Source: Cupriavidus sp. EM10 (GTDB lineage: Bacteria > Pseudomonadota > Gammaproteobacteria > Burkholderiales > Burkholderiaceae). Taken from it: DNA of 64,000 nucleotides. A program made the translations under genes and the position numbers. The notes below the pieces were generated by a model that did no database searches, was not told the DNA's origin, and saw only the letters and a list, made by a program, of their open reading frames with translations. Within the stretch, counting starts at the first letter, position 1. Every line of letters starts with the position of its first letter. Below, in pieces: positions 14,801 through 24,306 of the stretch. The stretch lies in the NCBI RefSeq assembly GCF_018729255.1, contig NZ_CP076060.1, positions 1-64,000 of the forward strand, given 5' to 3'.

Positions 14801-14910
14801 TCAAATGCGCCCGCAAGTTCTTCGATGAGATGAACCGCCGCTTCGCCTCAGAGAACGTCAAGTATGACGTGGTGGACAGCTTCGGGAAGTTGATGGAAGT
14901 GGTGAAGTAG
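11848..14910 (+). CDS. res: Type III restriction endonuclease subunit Res
   Basis: Res is the ATP-dependent helicase-nuclease of a type III system and cuts DNA when two unmodified sites are engaged by Mod-Res. The 1,020-residue frame is uninterrupted. Walker A METGTGKT lies near residues 100-107, motif II ILDEPQK near 224-230 (DEPQ/DEPH is typical of Res), motif III YSATHK near 251, motif [11 protein letters not shown] near 553, and a C-terminal PD-(D/E)xK nuclease signature NPDWAI...VAETKG near 946-970. The ATG is preceded by a GAGGGGG stretch and follows mod by 10 bp. It is the last gene of the cassette. Confidence 0.93.
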   Translation: MKLKFKTQAYQTAAVQAVVDCFKGQPPASAEAMSYRIDPGKARQGVEDLFGGDGFKNADLALSESALIDNILAVQHGQNLPLSDALVKTKVAKVNLDIEMETGTGKTYCYIKTIFELNKRYGWSKFIIVVPSIAIREGVAKSLEITAEHFLENYQKKARFFIYNSKQLHHLESFSSDAGINVMVINVQAFAARGADNRRIYDVLDDFQSRKPIDVISANRPILILDEPQKMEGAATLKSLEEFKALMVLRYSATHKTTHNKIHRLDALDAYNQKLVKKIAVRGIAVKGLAGTAGYLYLQSIEISSKKPPEARIEFEQKLAGGNIKRVLRKLGKGDNLFDLSNGLDQYRDGFVVADINANSDTLSFTNGIELTVGDATGDVTEAALRRIQIREAIKAHFDKEQALFQQGVKVLTLYFIDEVIKYRDYATPDEKGEYARIFEEEYQLYLNEVLDLDETPYIKHLKGISADKTHSGYFSIDKKSKRLADPTVAARGENAGLSDDVDAYDLILKDKERLLSFAEPVRFIFSHSALREGWDNPNVFVICALKHSDNTISRRQEVGRGLRLSVNQSGDRMDHPATVHDVNVLTVVASESYKDFVAALQKDISESLSARPRMADEAYFTGKVLKTASGDVEVTPQLAKQIYKYLLKHDYTDDADRITSAYQEAKRDGALAALPSELAQHAEQVFKLIDSVFSESQLPEISDDRKPKKNPLNANFEKQEFRELWNRINRKAAYSVEFDSDELVQKAVNTLNDRDVGLRVTPLQYTIQHGEQAAAVTYDGIKGGNAFELKVTETEINRASIHSAVKYDLIGKLSEGTLLTRRTVGEILKGLNAAVFAQFKTNPESFIAEAVRLINEQKATVIIEHLAYDPVEDKFDLDIFTAGQTKQDFNNAVKTPKHHIYDFVLPDSGSKPERDFAEALEASAEVVVYAKLPRGFLIPTPVGDYNPDWAISFKEGSVKHIYFVAETKGSMSSMDLREIEKTKIKCARKFFDEMNRRFASENVKYDVVDSFGKLMEVVK

Positions 14911-15379
14911 TCGTTGCAAGAGCACGACATCGACTGCACGCCGGGCCTCAAGGGCCCGGCAACACCAGCCCTACACCGAATTCCGATCGCTGCAGTTCAA
15001 TGGCCGCTGACGCCTGGTCTGGCTGCACACGCCGCCGCAGGATGGGCGTTTGCGGACGCTCGGACCGGAGATCGAACGTGAAGTCCACGATGGCTAGCAG
15101 CCTCGAGGCAGTCTACAAGGCGTGGCCCGATGCGCGGGCAAGCAGCGAGTGTCACCGTGAGCTGGACGTTCTGGAGGCCCCGAAGCATGACGCGCCGCGC
15201 CGTACGGGTTCCGCGCTCGACACGATTTGGTCGGCGCGGCGCATGCTTGAAGAGCCGAGGTTTGAGGCCGTCGCCCTACCGTGCTCGGTAGCCCCGAGCA
15301 AATGCTGGAGAACAGCCACAGCCAGCGAGGTTATAGCCGCGCATTTTCAGTACTCTAAATCTACCCTCACGCGACCACG
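14911..15379 (+). other. Intergenic stretch between res and the unknown minus-strand operon
   Basis: About 470 bp. A GCCGGGCC/GGCCCGGC hairpin at about 14942-14962 follows res and may act as a weak terminator, although it lacks a T run. An open frame at 15000-15383 has no recognisable domain and arginine-rich, low-complexity content, so I do not call it a gene. Confidence 0.3.
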
Positions 15380-16346
15380 TTAGAGTTGATATGAAGCCTT
15401 CCCAGATTCATAGAAATCGGACAGCTCGTCTAGTCGTCGGTAGTAGGACAGCAGATACTTTGCTGTGTAATCCCATTTCCCGCCTGTAAGCGAGTGCAAA
15501 TGTTGAAGTTGTTTAAACTCAATAGCTCTCGCCAGCTCTTGGCAAGATGCAGCCACAAATGCCTTGCCGGCCTCATCTAGATCTACTTCCCACGGAGCCT
15601 TGCCAAGTACTTTGAGATTGGATAAGCCGCGGCGCAGCTCTCGATAGCTGTCGCGCGCCACTTTGTCATTCACATGCGCGACTGAAGCATGAAGACCCGT
15701 CATTACCTTCTCCATGGCCTGAAGAGTGATGGTGCCTGGAGATGCATAATGGATCTTTTGGATGACAACCCTCTTTCCCTTTGGTATTGCATCGTATAGA
15801 TCTTTGAAGAACATTACGGTGCTGTAGCCCCCCGCCACGGATAGCGCCTAAAGGTGGTACTAACGCGATTGGTGCCGTCACGAGTCGCATGTACCAGCGC
15901 ATAGAGGAAACCATAAGGTGCAGAAAGCTTCTGAGGGTAGTCAGCCAAGTCTTCAATGTCCCAACGACCGTCGATTCCAATGTCGACAGTAGTGCGCGCC
16001 GCCTGCGCCCCCTCATCGAGCTCCAGGAAGAACCCGCGCTCAGGCAACCATTCCGGCGGAATAGCTTTCTTGAACGCGCTAAATTTTACGAGCGTTGAAC
16101 TTCCATCGAAAGAAAAAGTGATATAGCGTGGCCGCTTCGCGCTCGTCACTGCGAAGTAAAGATCGATGCGTCCCGTCTGCAGTTCATCTAGATGCTCATC
16201 GCTTATCCGAGCGCCAAAAAACATATGTGGATCTTGGGGGCGGGCACTGCGATGCCAACGAACGTGACCTCTGAAGGATCTTTCGCTATTAGAAGTTGCG
16301 GACCCTCATATTCGAGTAGGACACTCTCAATTCTTAACTTGGTCAT
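15380..16346 (-). CDS. Unknown protein, second gene of a two-gene operon (two apparent frameshifts)
   Basis: I do not recognise this family. Repaired at two C runs (about 15828-15833 and 16236-16240) it encodes about 322 residues starting MTKLRIESVLLEYEGPQ. It then has a beta-rich region (YITFSFDGSSTLVKF), a WDIEDLADYPQ segment, and an alpha-helical C-terminal half with KGKRVVIQKIHYASPG and YLLSYYRRLDELSDFYES. The ATG at 16346 overlaps the upstream gene's stop (ATGA), so the pair is translationally coupled. No signal peptide or membrane segment is seen. Its position among restriction genes inside a transposon suggests a defence-related or immunity role, but that is speculation. Confidence 0.55.
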
Positions 16347-16804
16347 GCGACACCATCAATAAGTGCATGGACGTCACAAGTTGAAGACAACCACCAATCG
16401 TGGTGGTCCCCATCTTTCGTATGCACCCGACCACTGTCGGGGGTCAGCGTTAGCTTCACTACGTGCTGCAAGTGTTTGAGCTTGGGAAGCTTCTGCGCTC
16501 GTCGTGCGCTGGTCAGCTTCGTAAAAACGGAGCAGCCAAATGCGCGACACACCAGTTGGTCTGGCTTCCCGTTGATGTTGAACGATCCTAACTTCGCTTG
16601 GGAGTCAAAGTCCGCATCGGACGGGGGTACTTGGGAGACCAGTCGAAAAACTACAAGCTCCGACGGCGGCTCAGAACCGTCCATGGGACAACTGGGGGGA
16701 AGATTCTCCCGATACATGCAGACTCCGATGTCATTATTTATTTTGGCGGAGTGTACTTTGGCACCACGGAAGGTCGCTACCCCCCCAACGCCGGACTGCC
16801 ACAA
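16343..16804 (-). CDS. Unknown protein, first gene of a two-gene operon
   Basis: A small protein of unknown family. Two starts are possible: ATG at 16804 (153 residues) or ATG at 16717 (124 residues, MYRENLPPSC). It contains SELVVFRLVSQVPPSDADFDSQAKLGSF and ends with HHDWWLSSTCDVHALIDG. Evidence for reality is the exact ATGA overlap with the next gene on the same strand and sensible amino-acid composition; an overlapping plus-strand frame looks less coherent. It may form a complex with the product of 15380-16346. Confidence 0.45.
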   Translation of the reverse strand: MWQSGVGGVATFRGAKVHSAKINNDIGVCMYRENLPPSCPMDGSEPPSELVVFRLVSQVPPSDADFDSQAKLGSFNINGKPDQLVCRAFGCSVFTKLTSARRAQKLPKLKHLQHVVKLTLTPDSGRVHTKDGDHHDWWLSSTCDVHALIDGVA

Positions 16805-17194
16805 AAAAGCGACATATTCGTCACCGATATAAATTCTCTTAAACTAAGATAAAAGCCGCGTTGAATGTAAGGGAATCTACTAAGGCATTTCGCGCCGCTG
16901 GTTCCGGCCTTGGTCTTGGCCTGGGGCAAGCGCGAGCGCGGGATGCCTATTGGCAAGGGGTGCGACGCACCCACGGCGTGCGTCCGTAGCCACATCAAAA
17001 TGCCGATCGGGCTCCACTACTCGCGGGATGTCAGGTGCCATTAGACTACATTCGAGTACTGATAAACAGTACAAAAATCTTATATATCAATAAGTTAGCC
17101 AAAATTGTCCTTGGCATGTAGCTCGAAATGTACTCAAATAGCTGCAGAGTACAGTCACTGGGTGGTACTTACTGCCTCTTCCAGGTCCGGCCAG
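16805..17194 (+). promoter_or_regulatory. AT-richer regulatory region upstream of the XRE regulator, with repeated GTACTC/GAGTAC motifs
   Basis: About 390 bp between the divergent unknown operon and the XRE gene. Copies of GAGTAC or its complement occur at 17054-17059, 17130-17135 and 17147-17152, with related AGTAC at 17068-17072 and GGTACTT at 17164-17170. The segment GCTCGAAATGTACTC (17121-17135) recurs almost exactly at 28922-28937 upstream of another cargo gene. These are candidate operators for the adjacent regulator. Confidence 0.4.
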
Positions 17195-17619
17195 ATGAGT
17201 AGCCCATTCGCCACATTTCTCCGTACGTTACGTTTGCGTAGTGGCATGCGTCAGCATGAGCTGGCGAAGCTATTGGGGTACGAGCAGGCCTATGTCTCAG
17301 CCATTGAACTGGGCACCAAGCCGCCGAGTGAAGAGTTTTGGGAAAGCTCGACGAAGGGCTATCTCTCAATGACCGAGACAACCTTGAAATGCGGCTTGCT
17401 GCAGAAAGGTCGCGACGGCGATTTGTGCTGCCGGCAGATGTGCCAACCGAGACCTACCTGCTGTGCCACGAGCTCTGGAAGAAAATTGACCGGTTGTATC
17501 CGGCTCAAATCCGGGCTTTACGCGAATTGGTGCGGATCGATGAGCTTCTTGCGGATGAGCCTACGTATGGCCCGCCACGGCTGCGCCGACGTAAGTCAAA
17601 GGAGGACGCCGAAATGTAA
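17195..17619 (+). CDS. XRE-family helix-turn-helix regulator (one apparent frameshift)
   Basis: A small DNA-binding repressor-like protein. The N-terminal HTH_3 domain reads FLRTLRLRSGMRQHELAKLL then GYEQAYVSAIELGTKPPSEEF. The frame breaks at 17336-17339, where TTTT should be TTTTT; repaired it is about 141 residues, ending in a basic, lysine- and arginine-rich tail. It lies 266 bp upstream of tnsA and reads in the same direction, so it may control transposition genes. XRE regulators are known next to other Tn7-like elements. The repeated GTACTC motifs just upstream are plausible autoregulatory sites. Confidence 0.72.
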
Positions 17620-17885
17620 AAACGGGACAAACCTTGGCGGCTTGCCCCGTCGCTGACCTCGTTGGGAGGCCGATACTTCCAGTTGGCGCTTGAAGTATCC
17701 CTCCTCGCGGTTGGCTGGTCAAGGTCGCCCTTCCATCGATCATCGTCTAGTTGCGGTTTCGCTTTGGGGATAACTACCCAAGGGTGGGAGTTATTACGCC
17801 CGAAAACCGGAGTCTTGTTGGCGATGCCCTAGCTTGGGGTGTTGCTCGACGGTGGTCGCCTCGAAAAAGCGACTAGGGACACTAC

Positions 17886-18586
17886 ATGTCAGACCATACT
17901 GCGCCTACCCCGCATATCTCGGGGCGGCATCTCTTCCCCTCCCAACTTCCATATCACAGCACTCGCAACCCAGTGCGCCCTTCGGGGCGCGGGTTCAGGG
18001 GAAAATTCGCGTCGCGCAAAATGGGCCGAATGGTGCGATGCGAGAGCCTACTCGAGATGACCTGCCTCTACCTGGCGGAGTTCGCTCGCACGATCACGTC
18101 TTTTGATGAGCAGCCCCTATCGATTTCCTATGTGACTGGTGGGCGCCGGCGGCGCTATACACCTGACTTCAGGTTCGCCTGGGCGGATGGGCAAGAGTGG
18201 TTTGTTGAGGTCAAGCCTGCGGGAAAGCTCGCCACACCGGAGAACATTGAACGCTTCGCTGCAATCGCCAGTTACTTCGAAAGTACAGGCGCACGTTTTG
18301 TCGCACTCACTGAGGAGCACATCTTCCAACCCGGCCGATCGCAGTTGGTTCCATACCTGCTGCACCTGCGCCCTCCTGAACCGGTGCCGAGCGTCGCCGC
18401 GTATAGACATTGGCAAGGTGCGGACCAGCTTAGCTTTGCGGAAGCAGCAAAATACTCGGCAGCCCCAGAAGCGTGTTGGAAGCATTGGCCTTCCGCGACC
18501 TTGTGTGTGACCTCCATCAGCCACTGACTGCCAAAACTCTGATTCGACCATTCGCGGAGGCTGATGATGACGCGCTGTTCGTTTAA
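17886..18586 (+). CDS. tnsA: TnsA-type transposon endonuclease (one apparent frameshift)
   Basis: TnsA cuts the 5' ends of Tn7-like transposons so that, with TnsB, the element is excised rather than replicated. The restriction-like fold is recognisable: CESLLE carries the first acid, YTPDF the catalytic Asp, and WFVEVKPAGK the catalytic Lys, with FRGKFASRKMGRM just before. The frame changes at 18463-18466 (CCCC for CCCCC); continuing in the restored frame gives SVLEALAFRDLVCDLHQPL and a stop at 18584-18586. The product is about 233 residues, normal for the family. The restored end overlaps the tnsB start by 23 bp, supporting the repair. A hairpin (GTCGC/GCGAC) lies just upstream at about 17855-17875. 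Confidence 0.82.
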
Positions 18587-18654
18587 GCGAGGATCAATTT
18601 TGACGATCGACGCTGTCTATCATCGTATCGTTGAAATCATCGGTGACCGCTTGC
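18564..18654 (+). pseudogene. tnsB: tnsB 5' fragment, interrupted by IS21-family element
   Basis: ATG at 18564 starts a frame MMTRCSFKRGSILTIDAVYH and continues to GDRL, where the IS begins at 18655. It overlaps the end of tnsA, as tnsA and tnsB do in Tn7. Removing the IS and one copy of its CGCTTGC duplication joins this fragment in frame to the open frame at 21346. That in-frame continuity is the evidence that it is the true N-terminus of tnsB. Confidence 0.72.
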
Positions 18655-18855
18655 TGCGTATTTCGGGGCGCGTGATCAGCGATTTCGGGGGAACGTGATC
18701 ACCTGTTTCGGGCGGATGCTGATCGCTGGTTTCGGCGGAACGTGATCACTTCGGCGATGCCGCCGAAATCGGTGATCAGCTTCCCGAAACGAGTGATCAC
18801 GTTGCCGAAATAGGTGATCAAGCAGCCGAAATGGGTGATCACGCACCGCAATGGG
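18655..18855 (+). repeat. Array of transposase-binding repeats at IS21 left end
   Basis: About eight copies of a ~20-bp motif, TTTCGG followed by ~6 bases and GTGATCA, are packed before istA: four in direct orientation (near 18660, 18684, 18706, 18731) and four inverted (near 18763, 18784, 18807, 18830). Two more copies lie at the right end (21295-21340). Multiple terminal repeats are normal in IS21 elements; eight is many. Confidence 0.7.
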
Positions 18856-18932
18856 GCCGGGGTTAGGGGTGGGACTGCGCATGGACTAGAACGCCGGCGA
18901 TACGCTGCTTCCTTTTTCAAGGAAGCAAGCTG

Positions 18933-20486
18933 ATGCCGGCCAACCGGATGACCATGCGCAAAATCAAGGAAGTGCTTCGCCTGAAGTGGGCGTGTGGCCT
19001 TTCGCACCGGCAGATCGCTAGGGCGACGGGTGTGAGTGTTGGCGCCGTTTCGCAGTACGCGGCAATGGCGAAGGCAGCGGGGCTGGATTGGCCGCAGGCG
19101 GACAGCCTGAACGAAGATACGCTGGAGCAGCGGCTGTTCGGCGCGCAGAAGCCGGCCAACAGCCCGGGCGGGCGGGTGATGCCGGACTTCCCCTATCTGC
19201 ATCGCGAGTTGCGCCGCAAGGGCGTGACACTGCAGTTGCTGTGGGAGGAATACCTGGAGGCGAATCCAAACGTCCCCATTTACCAATACACGCAGTTCTG
19301 CTGCCGTTACCGGGACTGGGCAGCGACGCTCAAGCGGTCCATGCGCCAGCAGCACCGCGCCGGCGAGAAGCTGTTTGCTGACTTCGCCGGTCAGATGGTG
19401 CCGATTCTGGATGCGGAGGGCGGCATTGCCTTCGAAGCCAGCATCTTCGTCGCTGTGCTCGGCGCTTCAAATTACACGTACGCGTGCGCCACCCGGGGGC
19501 AGACCACTGCCGACTGGATCGGGGGAATGGTCTGCGCGATGGAATTCGCCGGCGGCGTGCCCGAGCTGCTTGTTCCGGACAACCCGCGCGCGCTGGTGGC
19601 TCGCCCTGACCGATACGAGCCAGTGCTGTCCCGAACTGCAGAAGACTTCGTTCATCACTACGGCACGGCCATGCTGCCAGCACGGCCACGCAAGCCGCAA
19701 GACAAGGCCAAGGTCGAGACTGGCGTACTGATCGTCGAGCGGTGGATCCTAGCGCGGCTGCGCAATCACCGCTTCTACAGCTTGGGCGAGCTCAACAAGG
19801 CTATCAAGAAGCTCGTCGCCGACCTGAACGACCGACCGTTCAAGAAGCTGCCTGGCACGCGCCGGGAGTGGTTCGAGCGGTTGGACCGGCCAGTGCTGCG
19901 ACCGCTGCCGCCGCGGCGCTACGAAGTTGCAACGTTCAAACAGTGCCGCGTCAACGTCGACTACCACGTCGAGATCGACGGCCACTACTACAGCGTGCCG
20001 CATGCCCTGGTGCGCAAGGCGGTGGAGGCTCGCGTAACTCGCCACACCATCGAGATCCTGTACGGCGGCAAACGGGTGGCGCTGCACGCGCGCAATACCC
20101 GCAAGGGCAGCCACAGCACGGTCAAGGAACACATGCCGGTGGCCCACCGCGCGCACCTCGAATGGACGCCCGGCCGGCTGCTCAACTGGGCAGCCTCGAT
20201 TGGGCCCAACGTCGCCGTCATCGTCGAATACCAGCTCACCCACAAGAGCCATCCCGAGATGGGCTATCGCGCCTGCCTGGGTCTGCTGAGTCTGGCCAAG
20301 AAGTACAGCAAGGAGCGGCTCGAAGCCGCTTGCGCCCGCGCCGTCGCCATTGGCTCGCTCACGCGTAAGTCTGTGGTCTCCATCCTTGAAAACCATCTGG
20401 ACCGGCAAGCCACTCTGCCGGTATCGCAAACCGAGTGGCATTCCCCCATGCACGACAACGTGCGCGGACCCGACTACTACCATTAG
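18933..20486 (+). CDS. istA: IS21-family transposase IstA
   Basis: IstA is the DDE transposase that cuts and joins IS21 ends. The 517-residue frame has an N-terminal helix-turn-helix ([20 protein letters not shown]), a retroviral-integrase-type core with [12 protein letters not shown] (first Asp), [12 protein letters not shown] (second Asp) and [18 protein letters not shown] (catalytic Glu region), and a C-terminal domain with [11 protein letters not shown] typical of IstA. The frame is uninterrupted. istB follows 7 bp after the stop. I start at the ATG at 18933; GGAAGC upstream may serve as the ribosome-binding site. Confidence 0.95.
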   Translation: MPANRMTMRKIKEVLRLKWACGLSHRQIARATGVSVGAVSQYAAMAKAAGLDWPQADSLNEDTLEQRLFGAQKPANSPGGRVMPDFPYLHRELRRKGVTLQLLWEEYLEANPNVPIYQYTQFCCRYRDWAATLKRSMRQQHRAGEKLFADFAGQMVPILDAEGGIAFEASIFVAVLGASNYTYACATRGQTTADWIGGMVCAMEFAGGVPELLVPDNPRALVARPDRYEPVLSRTAEDFVHHYGTAMLPARPRKPQDKAKVETGVLIVERWILARLRNHRFYSLGELNKAIKKLVADLNDRPFKKLPGTRREWFERLDRPVLRPLPPRRYEVATFKQCRVNVDYHVEIDGHYYSVPHALVRKAVEARVTRHTIEILYGGKRVALHARNTRKGSHSTVKEHMPVAHRAHLEWTPGRLLNWAASIGPNVAVIVEYQLTHKSHPEMGYRACLGLLSLAKKYSKERLEAACARAVAIGSLTRKSVVSILENHLDRQATLPVSQTEWHSPMHDNVRGPDYYH

Positions 20487-20493
20487 GAAAACT

Positions 20494-21249
20494 ATGCTGA
20501 TGCAACACACCGTCGGCCAGCTCAAGGCCCTGAAGCTCGACGGGATGGCGCGGGCCTTCGAGGAACAGTCTGCCCTGACCGCCAGCTCCAGCCTGCCGTT
20601 CGAAGAACGCTTCTCCATGCTGGTCGACCGGGAGATTGCTTGGCGTGACACCAGGCGCCTGGAGCGGCTGCTGCGCTCGGCCAAGCTCAAGCACGCCCAG
20701 GCATGCCTCGAGGATGTGGTCTATGACGGCAGCCGCGGTCTTGACCAGCGGCTGGTCGCCAGCCTGGCCAGTTGCGACTGGATCCGCAATGCTCAGAGTC
20801 TCATCCTTACCGGGGCGACCGGTGCCGGCAAGTCCTGGCTGGCCTGTGCGTTTGCTCAGCAGGCCTGTCGGCAGGGATTCTCTGCGCTCTACCTGCGGGT
20901 GCCGCGACTGTTCGAGGAACTGCAGATCGCCCACGGCGACGGGAGCTTCACCCGCCGCCTGGCACAGCTCGCGCGCATCGATGTCCTGGTGCTGGACGAC
21001 TGGGGCCTACAGGAGCCTTCTAAAAGCGCACGCGGCGATCTGCTGGAAGTTCTGGACGATCGCGTCGGCACCCGCTCGACCATCGTGACCAGCCAGCTCC
21101 CGATCGAGCATTGGCACCAGTGGTTGGATGATCCGACGCTGGCTGACGCCATTCTGGACCGGCTGGTCCACCAGGCGCACAAGGTATCGCTCAAAGGCGA
21201 ATCCATGCGCAAGCGCTCGGCTACCGACGTCAAGAAACGGGCATCGTGA
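20494..21249 (+). CDS. istB: IS21-family helper ATPase IstB
   Basis: IstB is a AAA+ ATPase related to DnaA/DnaC that assembles on target DNA and activates IstA. The product is 251 residues. Walker [11 protein letters not shown] and Walker B VLVLDDWG are present, followed by the sensor-like TIVTSQLP. The start at 20494 ([13 protein letters not shown]) is the usual IstB N-terminus and is preceded by TAGGAAAAC. It is the second and last gene of the IS. No frameshift is seen. Confidence 0.95.
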   Translation: MLMQHTVGQLKALKLDGMARAFEEQSALTASSSLPFEERFSMLVDREIAWRDTRRLERLLRSAKLKHAQACLEDVVYDGSRGLDQRLVASLASCDWIRNAQSLILTGATGAGKSWLACAFAQQACRQGFSALYLRVPRLFEELQIAHGDGSFTRRLAQLARIDVLVLDDWGLQEPSKSARGDLLEVLDDRVGTRSTIVTSQLPIEHWHQWLDDPTLADAILDRLVHQAHKVSLKGESMRKRSATDVKKRAS

Positions 21250-21345
21250 TCACCTACGCTACAATCTCCTGACCGCGCAGTACCACCTTCCTTCCCTGAT
21301 CACGTTCGCCGAAACCGCTGATCACCTTCACCGAAATCCGCACGC

Positions 21346-23277
21346 TTGCAGCTACGCGCTGCTAACGACGGCGCATTGCATGAGTACTCGAGTCTTGAAC
21401 TTTTGAGCTTGTATGAGCGAGCCCGTCTAAAGGTCACGGTTCTCAGTGAAATTCCGGCAGAGGAGGCCGGATGCTCCGTACATGCCCCTATCGAGCGAAG
21501 TCTCGCGGACTTCTCCGAGCCGATACGTAACAAGGCCATTCGGAAGTGGAAGTACCTTACCGCCATTTGTCCAGACGGCCGACTTGGACTCAGCCGAAAT
21601 GCTCTCCGCGAATCGCTCCGCATATGCGCAGAACAAATTGAGCCTGGCAGAAGGCCGCCGGCGGTCGCGAGCTTCTATGGCTGGCGACGGAGATGGGTGT
21701 TTGGTCACATGGACATTCGAGCGTTGATAGACAAATGGGAGCTTCGAGGGCGACGCCCGCACGCTGATTACCCCGAACTTCTCGGCCAACTGATCACGGA
21801 AGGAATTGAGACAGTCTATCTAACCGAGCAGCGCGAATCCAAGGTGGCGCTTCGTGATTGGATAAATGCGAGGATTAGGAAGGCGAATTTAGGAAGGCCG
21901 CCGGAAGAGGCGATGCCCGACGTCTCAATGCGATTGATCAACAGATCTCTCGATCAGTACGAAAAATACCATGTATTAAAGCGCCGCTATGGCCAGCGGA
22001 TTGCGGCACAACAACTCGCCATGTATGGTAAGGGGCCGGAGTGCAAGCGGCCATTGCAGCGAGTCGAAGTTGATAACACGCCGTTGGACGTCCTTGTAAT
22101 TGATGAGGCCACATCGCTGGTTCTCGGGCGCCCGTGGGTGACTGTCATGATTGACCGATATTCGCGTATGGTCATTGGATACCATTTGAGCTTCCGAAAG
22201 CCAAGTGTCCACTCGGTACTTCGATGCTTGCATCACGCGATGCTTCCAAAGACGTACATGCGCGAGATGTATCCCGAGGTCAAAGGCGCCTGGCCTTGCT
22301 TCGGGCTGATCGAGTTGATCGCTTGCGACAACGGCCTGGAGTTTCACGCTAAGGCGCTAGAAGCTGCATGCGCGGACATTGGCACACATCTGGTCTATTG
22401 TCCGCCGCGTTCACCGCATCTAAAAGGTGTCATAGAACGATTTTTAAAAACACTCAATTACAACTTTCTACATCTGGTTCCGGGGACCACATACTCGACG
22501 TATGCAAAACGGCTCGACTACGACTCCGTTGCCAAAGCCGTGCTTACGCTCGGCGAACTTCAACTAGGCCTTCACAAGTGGATTGTGGACGTGTATGGGG
22601 CAACGTTTCACAGAGGTATGAGCGCAGCCCCGCTACAACGATGGAACGAGGGCGTTGAAATCGATCCGCCTGAACTTGCACCTGACCCACAGCGCCTCAA
22701 GGTATATCTAGGGCAAGTCGAAACGAGGAGGTTGGACAAGAACGGCGTCCAACTGAACAACTTGCAGTACACCTCGCCCGAGCTACAGCGTATTCGCCGA
22801 GACAAGAAATCGCTAGAAGTCACGGTCAGATATGACCCAGATGACCTGGGTGTCGTACATGTCTTGGATCTGGAGCGCAAAGAGTATGTCGTCGCAAGCT
22901 GCACGACGCCGGAAGTCGCAAACGGCCTGTCATTGGAACAACATGCTCTTCTCACCAAAAAGGCGAAAGAGGACTACGCCGCATTGCCGCTACAAGAAGC
23001 CATGCTGAGTGCGAAGGTAGAGCTTCGGGAATTTACCGAACGTCTCCTCCAGACCCGGATCCCGCCGGGCCAGCGGAAAAGCCGGCAATCCCATATGGCT
23101 AAGGAAATGCTCAGACAAAACGCTGAAGCTCCCTCAGTTGCTGCGGATGCAATCGAAACGCCCGCTTCCGCGGAGAGGGATTTTTCCGGCTACATCGTGT
23201 CATGGCTTTCCGACCAAGAATTCCCGAGATACGAGGTTGAATACCGCCCGATGCAGAGAATCCATCTTGAGGAGTGA
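21346..23277 (+). pseudogene. tnsB: tnsB 3' part: DDE transposase of the Tn7-like element, separated from its start by IS21
   Basis: TnsB binds the transposon ends, cuts the 3' strands and joins them to the target. The 643-residue remainder contains the whole catalytic core: RVEVDNTPLDVLVID (Asp near residue 243), LIACDNGLEFH (Asp near 328) and PHLKGVIERFLKT (Glu near 364), followed by the Mu-type C-terminal beta-barrel. Only about the first 31 residues are displaced by the IS. A TTG at 21346 could restart translation, but no ribosome-binding site precedes it, so activity is doubtful. tnsC starts 3 bp after the stop. Family assignment is strong; loss of function is inference. Confidence 0.88.
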
Positions 23278-23280
23278 GCC

Positions 23281-24306
23281 ATGACATCAAGCGTTAGCAA
23301 CGATAGGAAAAAGCCCATTTCCGTTACACGGCGAGCCAACTCGCAGATCGATATGTTTGCCAGTAACGCACAGTCACTTCACCTCGCCGACGCAGCCGTA
23401 TTTGAGTTCAGGCGAAAGCTCATCCGATACCCCGCATTCACGAAAGCAGTGCAGGCCATCGAGAGGTGTCACCTATATGGCCGTCACCTGGTCGAAGAGC
23501 CGGATTGTCTTCTCATTACGGGTGTCTCGGGTGCGGGAAAATCAACGCTTCGCAGGACATATGCAGCCAGATATCCGCGACAGGAGTTCGAGGACCGTAC
23601 TGTGATAAAGGTGCTGCAGCTAGAACTTCCGTCGGCGCCGACGATCAAAAATGTCGCAGAGAGGATACTGATGGCCCTAGGCGATCCTCACGCCGACAAG
23701 GGGTCCGCCGAAAGCAGGACGGCACGCATAATTACCCTGTTTAGGGAGTGTCGCGTTGAACTCGCGATGTTGGATGAGTTCCAGCAGTTCGTCGATAACG
23801 CGGGTGGGAAGATCGAGTACAAGGTCGCCGATTGGCTCAAACAATTGATCAACGCCACACGTGTTCCCTTCGTGCTACTCGGTTTGCCTCGCTGCAAACG
23901 GATTCTCGAAGTGAACGAGCAGTTGCGCCGGCGGTTTCTTCCCCAAGCTAACTTGTCACCATTTTCCATCAAGACGAAGGCGGAAGCGATCAAGTTCGCA
24001 GCGTTCCTTAACACACTGCATGCCCAAGCCCCGCTTCGCAGACCATCAGTGTTTATTGAGCCTGCAGTAGTCCCTCTCATGTACTACGCGACCCATGGAC
24101 TTATTGACTATCTGATGAAGCTTACAAGTGTCGCAATAAAGATCGCCCTGGACGAGGAACGCGACTGCATAGATCTCGATGTGTTAAGAAGAGCATTCGA
24201 AAACGCGATATGGGCCCAGGCTGACCGTGAGCGGAACCCGTTTGATGGCAGCTTCATACCTAGAACGCTCAACAAAACTGGCGAGCCATTCAGTGGCTAC
24301 TCTTAA
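23281..24306 (+). CDS. tnsC: TnsC-type AAA+ ATPase of the Tn7-like transposon
   Basis: TnsC is the regulator that links target-selecting TniQ/TnsD proteins to the TnsAB transposase by forming ATP-dependent filaments on DNA. At 341 residues it is the short TniB/TnsC type. Walker A GVSGAGKST is at residues 81-89, Walker B LAMLDEFQQ around 161-169, and sensor/arginine region GLPRCKRILEVNEQLRRRF follows. It is tightly packed after tnsB and overlaps the next gene. No frameshift is seen. Confidence 0.92.
   Translation: MTSSVSNDRKKPISVTRRANSQIDMFASNAQSLHLADAAVFEFRRKLIRYPAFTKAVQAIERCHLYGRHLVEEPDCLLITGVSGAGKSTLRRTYAARYPRQEFEDRTVIKVLQLELPSAPTIKNVAERILMALGDPHADKGSAESRTARIITLFRECRVELAMLDEFQQFVDNAGGKIEYKVADWLKQLINATRVPFVLLGLPRCKRILEVNEQLRRRFLPQANLSPFSIKTKAEAIKFAAFLNTLHAQAPLRRPSVFIEPAVVPLMYYATHGLIDYLMKLTSVAIKIALDEERDCIDLDVLRRAFENAIWAQADRERNPFDGSFIPRTLNKTGEPFSGYS

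Larger units (their letters stand above)
18655..21342 (+). mobile_element. IS21-family insertion sequence inside tnsB
   Basis: A 2,688-bp element with istA and istB. The outer ends are inverted repeats beginning TGCG(T/G)ATTTCGG (18655 onward and the complement ending at 21342), and 5'-TG termini are usual in the family. The 7-bp sequence CGCTTGC is duplicated exactly at 18648-18654 and 21343-21349. The insertion orientation puts istAB on the same strand as tns. It is recent enough that both the duplication and the tnsB frame are intact. Confidence 0.92.

Noticed and set aside
15000..15383. Open frame of 127 codons after res
   Set aside because: Arginine-rich, low-quality composition, no domain and no ribosome-binding site; likely chance.
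16900..17100. Possible second transposon end next to tnsA (ATTAGACTACATTCG resembles GGACTACATGCG at the left terminus)
   Set aside because: Only a partial match, no terminal TGT and no target duplication; kept only as a point for comparison.
18441..18655. tnsA truncated by the IS21 element
   Set aside because: The original frame stops before the IS, and one added C restores a normal C-terminus ending at 18586, upstream of the IS.
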